A stretch of DNA of 25,642 nucleotides, taken from positions 1 to 25,642 of the forward strand of contig DJEL01000025.1 of assembly GCA_002432425.1 (NCBI GenBank). Direction: 5' to 3'. This stretch comes from Lachnospiraceae bacterium UBA5899 (lineage in GTDB: Bacteria; Bacillota; Clostridia; Lachnospirales; Lachnospiraceae). The notes below the pieces were generated by a model. That model had not been told where the DNA came from and made no database searches. It worked only from the letters and a program-made list of their open reading frames with translations. This document shows, piece by piece, positions 7,020 through 14,968 of this stretch; within the stretch, counting starts at the first letter, position 1, and each line of letters opens with the position of its first letter. The translations under genes and the position numbers were made by a program.

Positions 7020-8432
7020 ATGGTAAAAGTTATAGGTGTGAGATTTCGTACAGCGGGCAAAATTTATTTTTTTGACCCTCTGCAGTTTGAGATAGAGAGA
7101 GGCGGCCATGTGATTGTGGAAACCGCCAGAGGTATTGAATTCGGTACGGTAGTAAGCGCACCGAGAGAAGTAGAGGATGACAAGGTAATACAGCCCTTAA
7201 AGCCGGTGCTCCGTATTGCCACCCAGAAGGATATTGAGCAGGAAGCTGACAACAAGCGTAAGGAAAAGGAAGCGTTCCGCATCTGCCTTGAAAAAATCAA
7301 GAAGCACGGACTGGAAATGAAGCTGATTGATGCGGAATATACTTTCGACAACAATAAGGTTTTATTTTATTTTACGGCGGACGGCCGTATCGATTTCCGT
7401 GAGCTGGTAAAGGATTTGGCAAGTGTTTTCAAAACCAGAATAGAGCTGCGTCAGATTGGTGTGCGTGACGAGACCAAGATTGTGGGAGGTATCGGCATCT
7501 GCGGCAGACCGTTGTGCTGCCATACCCATTTATCGGAGTTTATTCCGGTTTCCATTAAAATGGCGAAGGAGCAGAACCTTTCCTTAAATCCCACCAAGAT
7601 TTCCGGTGTGTGCGGCAGACTGATGTGCTGCTTAAAGCATGAGGAAGATACTTACGAAGAGTTGAACCGCAAGCTTCCTAATGTGGGGGATTTTGTTACG
7701 GCGGACGACGGCACCAAGGGAGAAGTGCAGAGTGTCAATGTGCTTCGCCAGCTTGTTAAGGTGGTTGTGGACGTAAACGATGAGAAGGAAGTCCGTGAAT
7801 ATAAGGTAGAGGAGCTTCAGTTTAAGAGAAAGCACGGCAAGAAGGAGAAATTGGACCTTTCTGCCGAAGAGTTAAAAGAACTGGAGAAGCTCGAAGAGGA
7901 AGAAATCAAGGAAACCGCTGAGGAAAATGCGGAACTGGAAGACCGAGACGGCGGAAAGAGCGACAATCGCCGTGACAGAAGAAACGGACAGAACAGAGGT
8001 CCCCGCAAGGACAACCGGAACCGCCAGGATAACGGCAGGGGTGACAGAAACGACCGTGCGGAGAGAACTGACAGAGGCGACAGAAGCGACCGTGCGGAGA
8101 GAACCGACAAAGGCGACAGAAACGACCGTGCGGAGAGAGCTGACAGAGGCGACAGAGCAGAGCGCCCGGAACGTACGGAACGCTTTGAGAAACGCGGCGA
8201 CCGCCCGGACAGAAGAGAACGCCAGGACAGGGATTTTTCCAATAAGCCGGGTCAGGACAGGGGCAACAGACCGCAGAAGGCGGACAGAAACAACCGTCCC
8301 GAGAATGAAAGACCGCAGAATAACAAGAGTGACGACTTCAAGAAACAGCAGAAGTTCTACAGAAACCGTACTTTTAACAGAAATGGAAAGAAAGATGGAA
8401 GACAAAACGACAACAGTCATTCTGAAGGATAA
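7020..8432 (+). CDS. ricT: RicT (YaaT), PSP1-domain regulatory iron-sulfur complex subunit
   Basis: A 470-residue protein. Residues 1-260 are the conserved YaaT/RicT core, including the PSP1 region and the cysteine clusters CGRPLCC and CGRLMCC. In Bacillus subtilis RicT joins RicA and RicF in a complex carrying Fe-S clusters that promotes RNase Y processing and affects sporulation, competence and biofilm pathways; the cysteines are needed for this. Residues about 290-470 form a highly charged Arg/Asp/Asn/Gly-rich tail with tandem DR-type repeats; Bacillus RicT is only about 275 residues, so the tail is an added, probably disordered and possibly RNA-binding segment. GTGAGG precedes the start. 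The 3' end overlaps the methyltransferase gene by 38 nt. Confidence 0.92.
   Translation: MVKVIGVRFRTAGKIYFFDPLQFEIERGGHVIVETARGIEFGTVVSAPREVEDDKVIQPLKPVLRIATQKDIEQEADNKRKEKEAFRICLEKIKKHGLEMKLIDAEYTFDNNKVLFYFTADGRIDFRELVKDLASVFKTRIELRQIGVRDETKIVGGIGICGRPLCCHTHLSEFIPVSIKMAKEQNLSLNPTKISGVCGRLMCCLKHEEDTYEELNRKLPNVGDFVTADDGTKGEVQSVNVLRQLVKVVVDVNDEKEVREYKVEELQFKRKHGKKEKLDLSAEELKELEKLEEEEIKETAEENAELEDRDGGKSDNRRDRRNGQNRGPRKDNRNRQDNGRGDRNDRAERTDRGDRSDRAERTDKGDRNDRAERADRGDRAERPERTERFEKRGDRPDRRERQDRDFSNKPGQDRGNRPQKADRNNRPENERPQNNKSDDFKKQQKFYRNRTFNRNGKKDGRQNDNSHSEG
8043..8150 (+). repeat. Three 36-bp tandem repeats in the ricT tail
   Basis: Units at 8043-8078, 8079-8114 and 8115-8150 differ at only a few positions and encode DRNDRAERTDRG, DRSDRAERTDKG and DRNDRAERADRG. 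A degenerate partial unit (DRAERPER) follows. There are no spacers, so this is a coding minisatellite and not CRISPR. Confidence 0.9.
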
Positions 8433-9147
8433 GGAGCGTCTGGATACCCTGCAGCGAAACGGGTATCAGATTATACAGAACCCGGAGAAGTTCTGTTTCG
8501 GTATGGATGCGGTGCTGTTATCCGGTTTTGTGAAGGTAAAGCCCGGTGAGACGGTGCTGGACCTTGGCACCGGAACCGGTATTATTCCGATTTTACTGGA
8601 GGCAAAAACAAAAGCTTCTCATCTGACCGGACTGGAAATTCAGGAGGAAAGCGCCGATATGGCAAGACGGAGTGTGGCGTTAAACGGTCTTTCTTCCAAA
8701 ATCGATATTGTAACCGGTGATATCAAGGAAGCAGGCAGTCTTTTTAAGGCTGCTTCTTTTGATGTGGTTACTTCCAATCCGCCGTATATGATTGAAGAAC
8801 ACGGCCTGCAGAACCCGGATGCGCCCAAGGCCATTGCTCGGCATGAAATTTTGTGTACGCTTAAGGATGTGGTTGGACAGGGAGCACATGTGCTGAAGCC
8901 CGGGGGGCATTTTTTCATGGTGCACAGACCCTTCCGGCTGGCGGAAATTTTTGCCGTGATGCAGGAATACAAAATAGAACCCAAGAGAATGAAGCTGGTG
9001 TACCCTTATGTGGATAAGGAGCCGAATATGGTTCTCATTGAGGGGATAAAAGGGGCAAAACCGCGTATGACGGTGGAAAGTCCGCTGATTGTTTATGAGA
9101 AGCCCGGCGTGTATACACAAGAGATATACGATATATACGGATATTAA
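8395..9147 (+). CDS. TrmN6-like tRNA1(Val) (adenine-N6)-methyltransferase family protein
   Basis: A 250-residue class I SAM-dependent methyltransferase. Motif I is VLDLGTGTGIIPILL and the catalytic motif is SNPPYM, the N-P-P-Y signature of amino-group N6-adenine methyltransferases. The N-terminal GYQIIQNPEKFCFGMDAVLLSGF stretch is characteristic of YabB/TrmN6 (YfiC) proteins. The family modifies A37 of tRNA1(Val) in E. coli; the target here is inferred. The ATG at 8395 is chosen because GGAAAG lies 4 nt upstream; the frame stays open further back through the ricT repeats, but that extension has arbitrary composition. The gene therefore starts 38 nt inside ricT. In Bacillus yabB is in the same block. 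Confidence 0.88.
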   Translation: MEDKTTTVILKDKERLDTLQRNGYQIIQNPEKFCFGMDAVLLSGFVKVKPGETVLDLGTGTGIIPILLEAKTKASHLTGLEIQEESADMARRSVALNGLSSKIDIVTGDIKEAGSLFKAASFDVVTSNPPYMIEEHGLQNPDAPKAIARHEILCTLKDVVGQGAHVLKPGGHFFMVHRPFRLAEIFAVMQEYKIEPKRMKLVYPYVDKEPNMVLIEGIKGAKPRMTVESPLIVYEKPGVYTQEIYDIYGY

Positions 9148-9172
9148 GGGAAGACAGAAAGGTTTGGAAATT

Positions 9173-10015
9173 ATGGCTGGAATGCTTTATTTATGTGCAA
9201 CGCCCATCGGCAATCTGGGAGATATGACGCCCAGAGTCATAGAAACACTGCGAAATGTGGATGTGATTGCGGCAGAGGACACCAGAAACAGCATAAAACT
9301 GCTGTCCGCGTTTGATATTCATACGCCCATGACCAGTTATCACGAATACAATAAGGTGGAAAAAGCAGACCAGCTTATCATGCAGATGCAGGCAGGAAAA
9401 AATATTGCGCTCATTACAGATGCCGGAACGCCTGCTATTTCCGACCCCGGAGAGGTTCTGGTGCAGAAATGCCAGGAAGCGAGAATTACCGTTACCAGTC
9501 TGCCGGGCTCGGTTGCGTGCATTACGGCGCTGACTTTGTCGGGACTGCCTACCAGACGCTTCTGCTTTGAAGGATTTTTGCCCGCGGATAAAAAGGAGAG
9601 GAAGGAAATCCTGTCGGAATTAGCGGAAGAAAGCCGTACCATGATATTGTATGAAGCGCCCCACCATCTGGTAAAGACACTGACAGACCTGTCAGAAACA
9701 TTGGGAAACCGTAAAATCACACTTTGCAGGGAACTGACAAAGAAATTTGAAACAATTTTACCCACGACCATAGCGGATGCACTTCAAAAGTATGAAACAG
9801 AGGACCCGCGCGGTGAATATGTGCTTGTGATTGCGGGAAAAAGCCGGGAGGAAAAGAAGCGGGAGCAGATTGCGGCATGGAAAGACATGAGCATTGAGGA
9901 GCATATGGCTTACTACGAAAAGACTGGAATGGACTCCAAGTCAGCCATGAAGCAGGTGGCGAAGGACCGCGGCGTAGGCAAGAGGGAGATTTACGATTAC
10001 CTGCATAAGGGCTGA
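9173..10015 (+). CDS. rsmI: 16S rRNA (cytidine(1402)-2'-O)-methyltransferase
   Basis: A 280-residue tetrapyrrole-methylase-fold enzyme. It shows LYLCATPIGNLGDMTPR at the N-terminus, AAEDTRNS, ALITDAGTPAISDPG and LPGSVACITALTLSGLPTRRFCFEGFLP, all diagnostic of RsmI. It 2'-O-methylates C1402 in the decoding centre of 16S rRNA with SAM. The C-terminal 45 residues form the usual basic helical RsmI tail, ending in a KQVAKDRGVGKREIYDYLHKG-type helix-turn-helix-like motif. The start at 9173 is preceded by AAAGGTTTGGA; an upstream in-frame ATG at 9089 would overlap the methyltransferase gene and add non-family sequence. Confidence 0.95.
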   Translation: MAGMLYLCATPIGNLGDMTPRVIETLRNVDVIAAEDTRNSIKLLSAFDIHTPMTSYHEYNKVEKADQLIMQMQAGKNIALITDAGTPAISDPGEVLVQKCQEARITVTSLPGSVACITALTLSGLPTRRFCFEGFLPADKKERKEILSELAEESRTMILYEAPHHLVKTLTDLSETLGNRKITLCRELTKKFETILPTTIADALQKYETEDPRGEYVLVIAGKSREEKKREQIAAWKDMSIEEHMAYYEKTGMDSKSAMKQVAKDRGVGKREIYDYLHKG

Positions 10016-10125
10016 ATGTGTGTGCAGAATAGAAGAACGAATAAAAGCGGATGAGAAGACCGATGCAAATAAAACGAAACCTGCCGCCGGATGTGCGGAA
10101 GGGAACGAGGAAGGACAGAGAAAAG

Positions 10126-10302
10126 ATGCAGACAAGCTGTGATACCTGTGCAAATTATGAATACGACGATGACGAAGAGTACTATACCTGTGCCATCAAT
10201 CTGGATGAGGACGAGATGTACCGCTTTTTAAGCGGCAGCAAATTTGAGTGTCCCTACTATACAAACGGGGACGAGTATGCGGTGGTACGTCACCAGATGT
10301 AG
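10126..10302 (+). CDS. Small Cys-containing DUF6472-type protein
   Basis: A 58-residue acidic protein with C5 and C8 as CxxC, then C22 and C42. The sequence CDTCANYEYDDDEEYYTC and the LDEDEMYRFLSGSKFECPYY stretch match what I recall of the DUF6472 family, common in Clostridia. The four Cys could bind a metal; this is inference. Function is unknown. The ATG at 10126 places CDTC at the N-terminus as in relatives and has AGGAAGGA about 11 nt upstream; a longer in-frame ATG at 10051 adds 25 basic residues. It is the last gene of the operon, 25 nt ahead of the terminator. Confidence 0.72.
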   Translation: MQTSCDTCANYEYDDDEEYYTCAINLDEDEMYRFLSGSKFECPYYTNGDEYAVVRHQM

Positions 10303-10326
10303 AAAATAAAAGAAACGCAGATGACA

Positions 10327-10370
10327 GAAAACCGGTTGCAGCAAATACACTGTAGCCGGTTTTCTTATTT
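10327..10370. terminator. Strong, probably bidirectional terminator between convergent operons
   Basis: A 15-bp perfect or wobble stem (GAAAACCGGTTGCAG with CTGTAGCCGGTTTTC, two G-U pairs), with an 8-nt loop. It is followed by TTATTT on the + strand and by TTTTCTGTC on the minus strand. It closes the long + operon and also lies 36 nt after the dapL stop. Confidence 0.88.
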
Positions 10371-10399
10371 GAATGTATTTATTAGTGAATCGAAGTCTG

Positions 10400-11602
10400 T
10401 TATTTCTGAAGCATTTTGTCGAAGCGCTCCATAGCTTCAATGGTATTTTCCTTGGTGCCGAATGCGGTCAGACGGAAGAAGTATTTGCCGTTGTCACCGA
10501 AACCGGCGCCGGGAGTACCGACTACCTGGATGTTGTTTAACATGTAATCGAAGAATTCCCAGGATTCCATTCCCATAGGACATTCAAACCATACATAAGG
10601 TGAGTTGATACCGCCGAAGTAGCGGATGTTGTTCTTCTCCATGCAGTCTGCGATGATGCGGGCATTTTCCTGATAGTAAGCGATATTGGCACGGCACTGC
10701 GCCATACCCTCCTTGGAGAATACCTCTGCGGCACCCTTCTGTACGATATAGGAAACACCGTTGAATTTGGTGGTCTGTCTGCGGTTCCACATAGCGTTTA
10801 AGGACATTTCCGTGCCGTTTGATGCGGCAAATTTCAAATCCTTGGGAACGATAGTGTAGCCGCAGCGGGTACCGGTAAAGCCTGCGGTTTTACTTAAGGA
10901 ACAGAATTCGATAGCACATTTCTTGGCGCCTTCAATCGCAAAAATGCTGCGGGGAAGGGTTTCATCGGTAATAAAGCATTCGTATGCGGAGTCGTACAGG
11001 ATGATGGCATCGTTGGCAAGTGCGTAGTCAACCCATACCTTTAACTGCTCCTTGTTGTAAGCGGCGCCGGTGGGGTTGTTGGGGGAGCAGATGTAAATGA
11101 TGTCCGCATGCTGTGCGGGGTCCGGCATAGGCAGGAAGTTGTTTTCCGCATTGGCGCTGATGTAGGTAATGTTTCTGCCGTTCATGATGTTAGTGTCCAC
11201 GTAAACGGGATAAACCGGGTCGGGAATTAAGATGACATTGTCCTGTGCAAACAAATCGGTAATGTTGCCGGTATCGCTCTTGGCACCGTCGGAGATAAAT
11301 ACTTCGCCGGCATCAATGGAAACGCCGTTTTCCGCATAATAGTTTACAACGGCATTGCGCAGGAAGTCATACCCCTGTTCGGGACCGTAGCCTTTGAAGG
11401 TAGCGGCATTGCCCTGATCCTCCACACCTTCGTGAAGGGCTTTGATGACGCTGCTGCCGATGGGACGGGTCACATCACCGATGCCGAGGCGGATGATTTT
11501 TTTGTCGGGATTTTTTTCCTGATAAGCCGCTACACGGTGTGCAATTTCGGAAAACAGGTAACTTTGCTTCAGGTTTAAGTAGTTTTCATTTAATTTAGGC
11601 AT
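10400..11602 (-). CDS. dapL: LL-diaminopimelate aminotransferase
   Basis: A 400-residue fold-type I PLP aminotransferase. Diagnostic stretches are YLFSEIAHRVAAY, RLGIGDVTRPI, FKGYGPEQGYDFLR, SDGAKSDTGNI, SPNNPTGAAY and the PLP-lysine motif SLSKTAGFTGTRCGY. DapL converts tetrahydrodipicolinate and glutamate directly to LL-2,6-diaminopimelate, bypassing the succinylase/acetylase branches of lysine and peptidoglycan precursor synthesis. GGAGG lies 7 nt before the ATG. It follows mtnN by 15 nt on the same strand and is probably the last gene of the luxS-mtnN-dapL operon. Confidence 0.96.
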   Translation of the reverse strand: MPKLNENYLNLKQSYLFSEIAHRVAAYQEKNPDKKIIRLGIGDVTRPIGSSVIKALHEGVEDQGNAATFKGYGPEQGYDFLRNAVVNYYAENGVSIDAGEVFISDGAKSDTGNITDLFAQDNVILIPDPVYPVYVDTNIMNGRNITYISANAENNFLPMPDPAQHADIIYICSPNNPTGAAYNKEQLKVWVDYALANDAIILYDSAYECFITDETLPRSIFAIEGAKKCAIEFCSLSKTAGFTGTRCGYTIVPKDLKFAASNGTEMSLNAMWNRRQTTKFNGVSYIVQKGAAEVFSKEGMAQCRANIAYYQENARIIADCMEKNNIRYFGGINSPYVWFECPMGMESWEFFDYMLNNIQVVGTPGAGFGDNGKYFFRLTAFGTKENTIEAMERFDKMLQK

Positions 11603-11617
11603 ATTTGATTCCTCCGT

Positions 11618-12316
11618 TTATAATAATGTAATCATGTGCTCCACTAATTTTGCGGAATGTTTTGCCGCTTCCCGTTCAAAAGTGGGATAATCCATTTCCG
11701 CACTGTCATCTGCCTTGTCGGAAATGGCACGGATGATGACAAAGGGAATTCTATTTAAGTAAGCGCTGTGTGCAACGGCGGCGCCTTCCATTTCGGTGCA
11801 GTCGCCTTGAAAATCCGCAATCAGGGTTTCTTTTTTGGCTTTGTCGGAAATAAACTGGTCACCGCTTAAAATACGGCCGACTTCTACGTGAATATCGGGG
11901 TTAACTTCCTTGCAGGAAGATACGGCGGCTTCAATCATGGCTTTGTCTGCCTTGAATTCACGGCAGCCCATCTGGGGAACTTCTCCCAACTGATAGCCGA
12001 AAATTCTGACATCCATGTCATGATAGAGTGCATCTTTGGAAATAAGAATATCGCCGATATCCAGTTTGGCATTCAGGGAACCTGCCACGCCGGTATTGAT
12101 GATGTGGGTTACCTGAAAAACATCCGCCAAAATCTGTGCGCAGAGCCCGGCGTTTACTTTGCCGATGCCGGAGCGGACAATGACGACATCCACGCCCTTT
12201 AAGGTGCCGGTGTAAAATTCCATGCCGGCTTTATCTACGATACGGCTAATCTGCATTTCGCCCTTTAAGTGCTCAACCTCTAAGTCCATGGCACCGATAA
12301 TTCCAATTCTTTTCAT
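11618..12316 (-). CDS. mtnN: 5'-methylthioadenosine/S-adenosylhomocysteine nucleosidase
   Basis: A 232-residue protein of the MtnN/Pfs family. It has IGIIGAMDLEVEHL at the N-terminus (catalytic Glu in the MxxE segment), NTGVAGSLNAKLDIGDI, the substrate-contact TEMEGAAVAHSAYL and the catalytic Asp in AISDKADDSA. It removes adenine from S-adenosylhomocysteine and methylthioadenosine, yielding S-ribosylhomocysteine, which is the substrate of LuxS encoded 21 nt upstream. AAAGGA precedes the ATG. Confidence 0.96.
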   Translation of the reverse strand: MKRIGIIGAMDLEVEHLKGEMQISRIVDKAGMEFYTGTLKGVDVVIVRSGIGKVNAGLCAQILADVFQVTHIINTGVAGSLNAKLDIGDILISKDALYHDMDVRIFGYQLGEVPQMGCREFKADKAMIEAAVSSCKEVNPDIHVEVGRILSGDQFISDKAKKETLIADFQGDCTEMEGAAVAHSAYLNRIPFVIIRAISDKADDSAEMDYPTFEREAAKHSAKLVEHMITLL

Positions 12317-12337
12317 GTGGTGAATTCCTTTCTACGG

Positions 12338-12817
12338 TTATTCCGGGTATACAAGACGGCTGTTGTCAATCTTGTAAAGTACGTTGTCAAGAAAGCGTCC
12401 GGACAGGAAATTTGCCATGGGCAGGTTCATATCCAGGTAGTTGCCGCAGTCTTTGGGAGAGGCACCGGGCACCTCACCCTTATAGTCTCTCATAAATTCA
12501 AACATTTCAATCATAAGGGGAACGATATCGGATGATTTGTAATCGCCGGCAAGCAACAGGTAAAAACCGGTACGGCAGCCCATGGGGCCGAAGTAAATGG
12601 TTTTGTCCTTGTAGTTTTTATGATTTCTGAGAAAGGTAGCTGCCAGATGCTCGATGGTGTGAACCTCCGCCGTATTCATGACGGGCTCCTCGTTGGGGCT
12701 GGTCATACGGATGTCAAAGGTGGTGATGGTTTCCACACCGACTTTATCCTTGCGGGACACATAAACACCGGGCTGCAGCTTTATATGGTCAATCGTGAAA
12801 CTTGCAATTTTTTCCAT
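12338..12817 (-). CDS. luxS: S-ribosylhomocysteine lyase
   Basis: A 159-residue LuxS. The metal ligands H53 and H57 (HTIEH) with C124, and the catalytic E56 and C81 (CRTGFY), are all present. It cleaves S-ribosylhomocysteine to homocysteine and DPD, the precursor of autoinducer-2. With mtnN it completes the two-step activated methyl cycle. GGAGG precedes the start. It is the first gene after the promoter at 12855-12883; the predicted leader is only about 30 nt, so there is no room for a SAM riboswitch. Confidence 0.97.
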   Translation of the reverse strand: MEKIASFTIDHIKLQPGVYVSRKDKVGVETITTFDIRMTSPNEEPVMNTAEVHTIEHLAATFLRNHKNYKDKTIYFGPMGCRTGFYLLLAGDYKSSDIVPLMIEMFEFMRDYKGEVPGASPKDCGNYLDMNLPMANFLSGRFLDNVLYKIDNSRLVYPE

Positions 12818-12854
12818 TTTTGCGTCCTCCGTTCAGCAATAATATCCAAACTTT

Positions 12855-12883
12855 AGAATAGAGGATTTAGGCGGAAAAGTCAA
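12855..12883 (-). promoter_or_regulatory. Sigma-A-type promoter of luxS-mtnN-dapL
   Basis: Read on the minus strand, TTGACT (12878-12883) and TATTCT (12855-12860) are separated by 17 bp. Transcription should start near 12848. Confidence 0.72.
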
Positions 12884-12912
12884 ATCCTGTTTGGACGGAA
12901 TTGCAAATATAC

Positions 12913-12941
12913 TTGAGAAAAGATGGGAAATGGCTTACAAT
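12913..12941 (+). promoter_or_regulatory. Sigma-A-type promoter of the MATE gene
   Basis: TTGAGA (12913-12918), a 17-bp spacer and TACAAT (12936-12941). The predicted start near 12948 leaves a leader of about 17 nt with GAGG. This supports the ATG at 12965 over the one at 12953. Confidence 0.75.
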
Positions 12942-12964
12942 AGAAAACAGAAATGAGGTATAAA

Positions 12965-14326
12965 ATGCGTAAGATAAGTAAAAGTCAAAATAGTAAAGAC
13001 CTGACGACGGGTCCGATTGGAAGGGGGCTGCTTGCATTTGCAATCCCGCTTTTTTTAGGCCAACTTTTGCAGCAGCTTTATAATGTGGCGGATGCCTGGG
13101 TAGTGGGCAACTTCGCCAACAACAACGCCTTTGCGGCGGTCAGCTCCACGGGCAGCATGATTTTCCTGATTATCGGCTTCTTCAGCGGCGTGGCAATTGG
13201 CGGCGGTGTGGTGATTTCCAAATATTTCGGCGCCAAAAACATGGATGCCGTGGACAAGGCGGTGCATACCAACTTCCTGTTCGGCATTATTGCTTCGGTG
13301 GTGGCAACCGTGCTGGGACTGCTTTTAGCTCCCTGGCTGCTCCGGGTCATGAAGACACCCGAAGAGGTTATGCCGGATGCCCTGATGTATCTGCGGATTT
13401 ATTTCGGCGGCGTTTCTACTATTATTATATATAACATCGGCATGGCAATCATGCGGGCGCTGGGCGACAGTATTCATCCGCTCTATTATTTGATGCTTTC
13501 CTCCGCTCTGAACGTAGTGCTGGATTTGCTTTTTGTGGCGAAACTGGGCTATGGCGTGGTAGGTGCCGGTGTGGCAACCGTAATTTCCCAGGGCGTCAGT
13601 GCCGCACTCTGCATCATAAAAATGTGCCGTATGCAGGATGTGGGAAAATTAAGATGGAGGTCCATTCGGTATTACCCGGACTTCATGAGTGAGGTCATTG
13701 TGCAGGGACTTCCCAACGGTATCCAGAATTCCGTTATCAGTATCGGCAACATGGTGGTGCAGACCAACATTAACTCCTTCGGTTCCTACGCCATGTCCGG
13801 AGTGGGCGCTTACAGTAAAATTGAGGGATTCGCGTTCCTGCCGATTACCAGCATGTCCATTTCCCTGCCCACTTTTATCAGCCAGAACCTTGGGGCAAAA
13901 AAATACGACAGAGCCAAGAAGGGTGCGGCATTCGGTATTATATCCGGTGTAGCCCTTGCGGAAGTGATTGGACTTATTGTTTACATATGGGCGTCGCAGC
14001 TTCTCCGTTTCTTTGTGAACGTGGATGAAGCCATTGCCATCGGACAGGGACATGCCCGGATTATCTGTCTGTTCTTCGGACTACTGGCATTTTCCCACTG
14101 TGCGGCAGGTGTGCTGCGCGGCTGCGGAAAATCTATTGTGCCCATGATTACCATGCTGGCGTTCTGGTGCGGCGTGAGAATTATCTATGTGACCACGACC
14201 CTGCATTTTGTGCCCAAATTCTCCGTGATTTCCTGGGCATATCCGCTGACCTGGTCACTGAGTACGATTGTATTTTCCCTGTTCCTCTTAAAATCTGACT
14301 GGGTTCACGCTTTTGAGAAGCAGTAA
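12965..14326 (+). CDS. MATE family efflux transporter
   Basis: A 453-residue, 12-helix MATE protein. It starts with the family-typical DLTTGPIGRGLLAFAIPLFLGQLLQQLYNVADAWVVGNF segment and carries the equivalent internal-repeat segment in the second half (VIVQGLPNGIQNSVISIGNMVVQ). Such proteins expel cationic drugs, dyes or metabolites in exchange for Na+ or H+; the substrate cannot be read from sequence. It is divergent from luxS and followed 18 nt later by a phosphatase gene. Confidence 0.93.
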   Translation: MRKISKSQNSKDLTTGPIGRGLLAFAIPLFLGQLLQQLYNVADAWVVGNFANNNAFAAVSSTGSMIFLIIGFFSGVAIGGGVVISKYFGAKNMDAVDKAVHTNFLFGIIASVVATVLGLLLAPWLLRVMKTPEEVMPDALMYLRIYFGGVSTIIIYNIGMAIMRALGDSIHPLYYLMLSSALNVVLDLLFVAKLGYGVVGAGVATVISQGVSAALCIIKMCRMQDVGKLRWRSIRYYPDFMSEVIVQGLPNGIQNSVISIGNMVVQTNINSFGSYAMSGVGAYSKIEGFAFLPITSMSISLPTFISQNLGAKKYDRAKKGAAFGIISGVALAEVIGLIVYIWASQLLRFFVNVDEAIAIGQGHARIICLFFGLLAFSHCAAGVLRGCGKSIVPMITMLAFWCGVRIIYVTTTLHFVPKFSVISWAYPLTWSLSTIVFSLFLLKSDWVHAFEKQ

Positions 14327-14344
14327 GGAAGGATGGAAGTCATT

Positions 14345-14893
14345 ATGTTATATATTATGAGACACGGAAAAACGGACTGGAATGCCGTACACAAGCTGCA
14401 GGGCAGTGAGGACATTCCTTTGAATGACGAGGGCAGGCAAATGGCTGCGGAAGCACGGGAAAAGTATAAGGACCTTTCCTTTGATATCTGTTTCTGTTCA
14501 CCGCTGCAGAGAGCACGGGAAACGGCGGAAATTTTTCTTGCCGGCAGGGATACGCCTATTCAAATAGACGAAAGACTGCGGGAAATGAGCTTCGGAAGAT
14601 TTGAAGGGATGGAAGGGGCGCTGGAGAACCCGGACTGTCCGGTTTACAGGCTGTTTCATGACCCGGCGCACTACGAGGCATGCGGCGGAGCGGAAAGCCT
14701 GGAGGAGGTTTTTGCAAGAAGCGGCTCTTTTATCAAAGAGGTGCTGACGCCGGAATTTGTGCAGGAGAAAAATGTCCTTGTGGTGGCGCACGGCGGTCTG
14801 AACTGCAGCATTATTGCACAGTATGAAAACACACCGCTTGCGGATTTCTGGAAAAACCTGCAGGGCAACTGCGAAGTGAAGCGGCTGGTGTAA
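14345..14893 (+). CDS. Histidine phosphatase family protein (phosphoglycerate-mutase-like)
   Basis: A 182-residue branch 1 histidine phosphatase. It has the catalytic RHG motif (IMRHGKTDWN, H7), the substrate-binding ICFCSPLQRARETAEI and the second His in VVAHGG. The family includes alpha-ribazole phosphatase (CobC) and broad phosphatases; the specificity is unknown. I choose the ATG at 14345, which has GGAAGGATGGAAG at a normal distance; the ATG at 14333 lies inside that ribosome binding site. It is probably co-transcribed with the MATE gene. Confidence 0.85.
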   Translation: MLYIMRHGKTDWNAVHKLQGSEDIPLNDEGRQMAAEAREKYKDLSFDICFCSPLQRARETAEIFLAGRDTPIQIDERLREMSFGRFEGMEGALENPDCPVYRLFHDPAHYEACGGAESLEEVFARSGSFIKEVLTPEFVQEKNVLVVAHGGLNCSIIAQYENTPLADFWKNLQGNCEVKRLV

Positions 14894-14897
14894 CAAC

Positions 14898-14934
14898 AAG
14901 AGCTATGACACGGAATGGTATCATAGCTCTTTTC
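14898..14934. terminator. Hairpin terminator between convergent genes
   Basis: AAGAGCTATGA and TCATAGCTCTT form a perfect 11-bp stem with a 12-nt loop, followed by TTTCG on the + strand. It ends the MATE-phosphatase unit and is placed to serve also the convergent GH5 gene, although the minus-strand T tract is weak. Confidence 0.8.
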
Positions 14935-14968
14935 GTTTACTTATAATTGATATTAGCTGCCGGGTACA

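Noticed and set aside
8043..8150. CRISPR-like array
   Set aside because: The 36-bp units are directly abutting with no spacers and are translated in the ricT frame, so they are coding tandem repeats.
7927..8394. N-terminal extension of the methyltransferase through the ricT repeats
   Set aside because: The extension is Thr/Arg-rich and matches no methyltransferase N-terminus. A good ribosome binding site sits at 8385-8390 for the ATG at 8395.
7872..8420. Long minus-strand open frames opposite the ricT tail
   Set aside because: They arise from the Arg/Asp-rich repeat composition, which removes stop codons in several frames. No ribosome binding sites, no recognisable protein; the residue composition is a simple mirror of the repeats.
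12818..12850. SAM riboswitch ahead of luxS
   Set aside because: The predicted leader is about 30 nt, too short for any SAM riboswitch aptamer, and no conserved aptamer sequence is seen.
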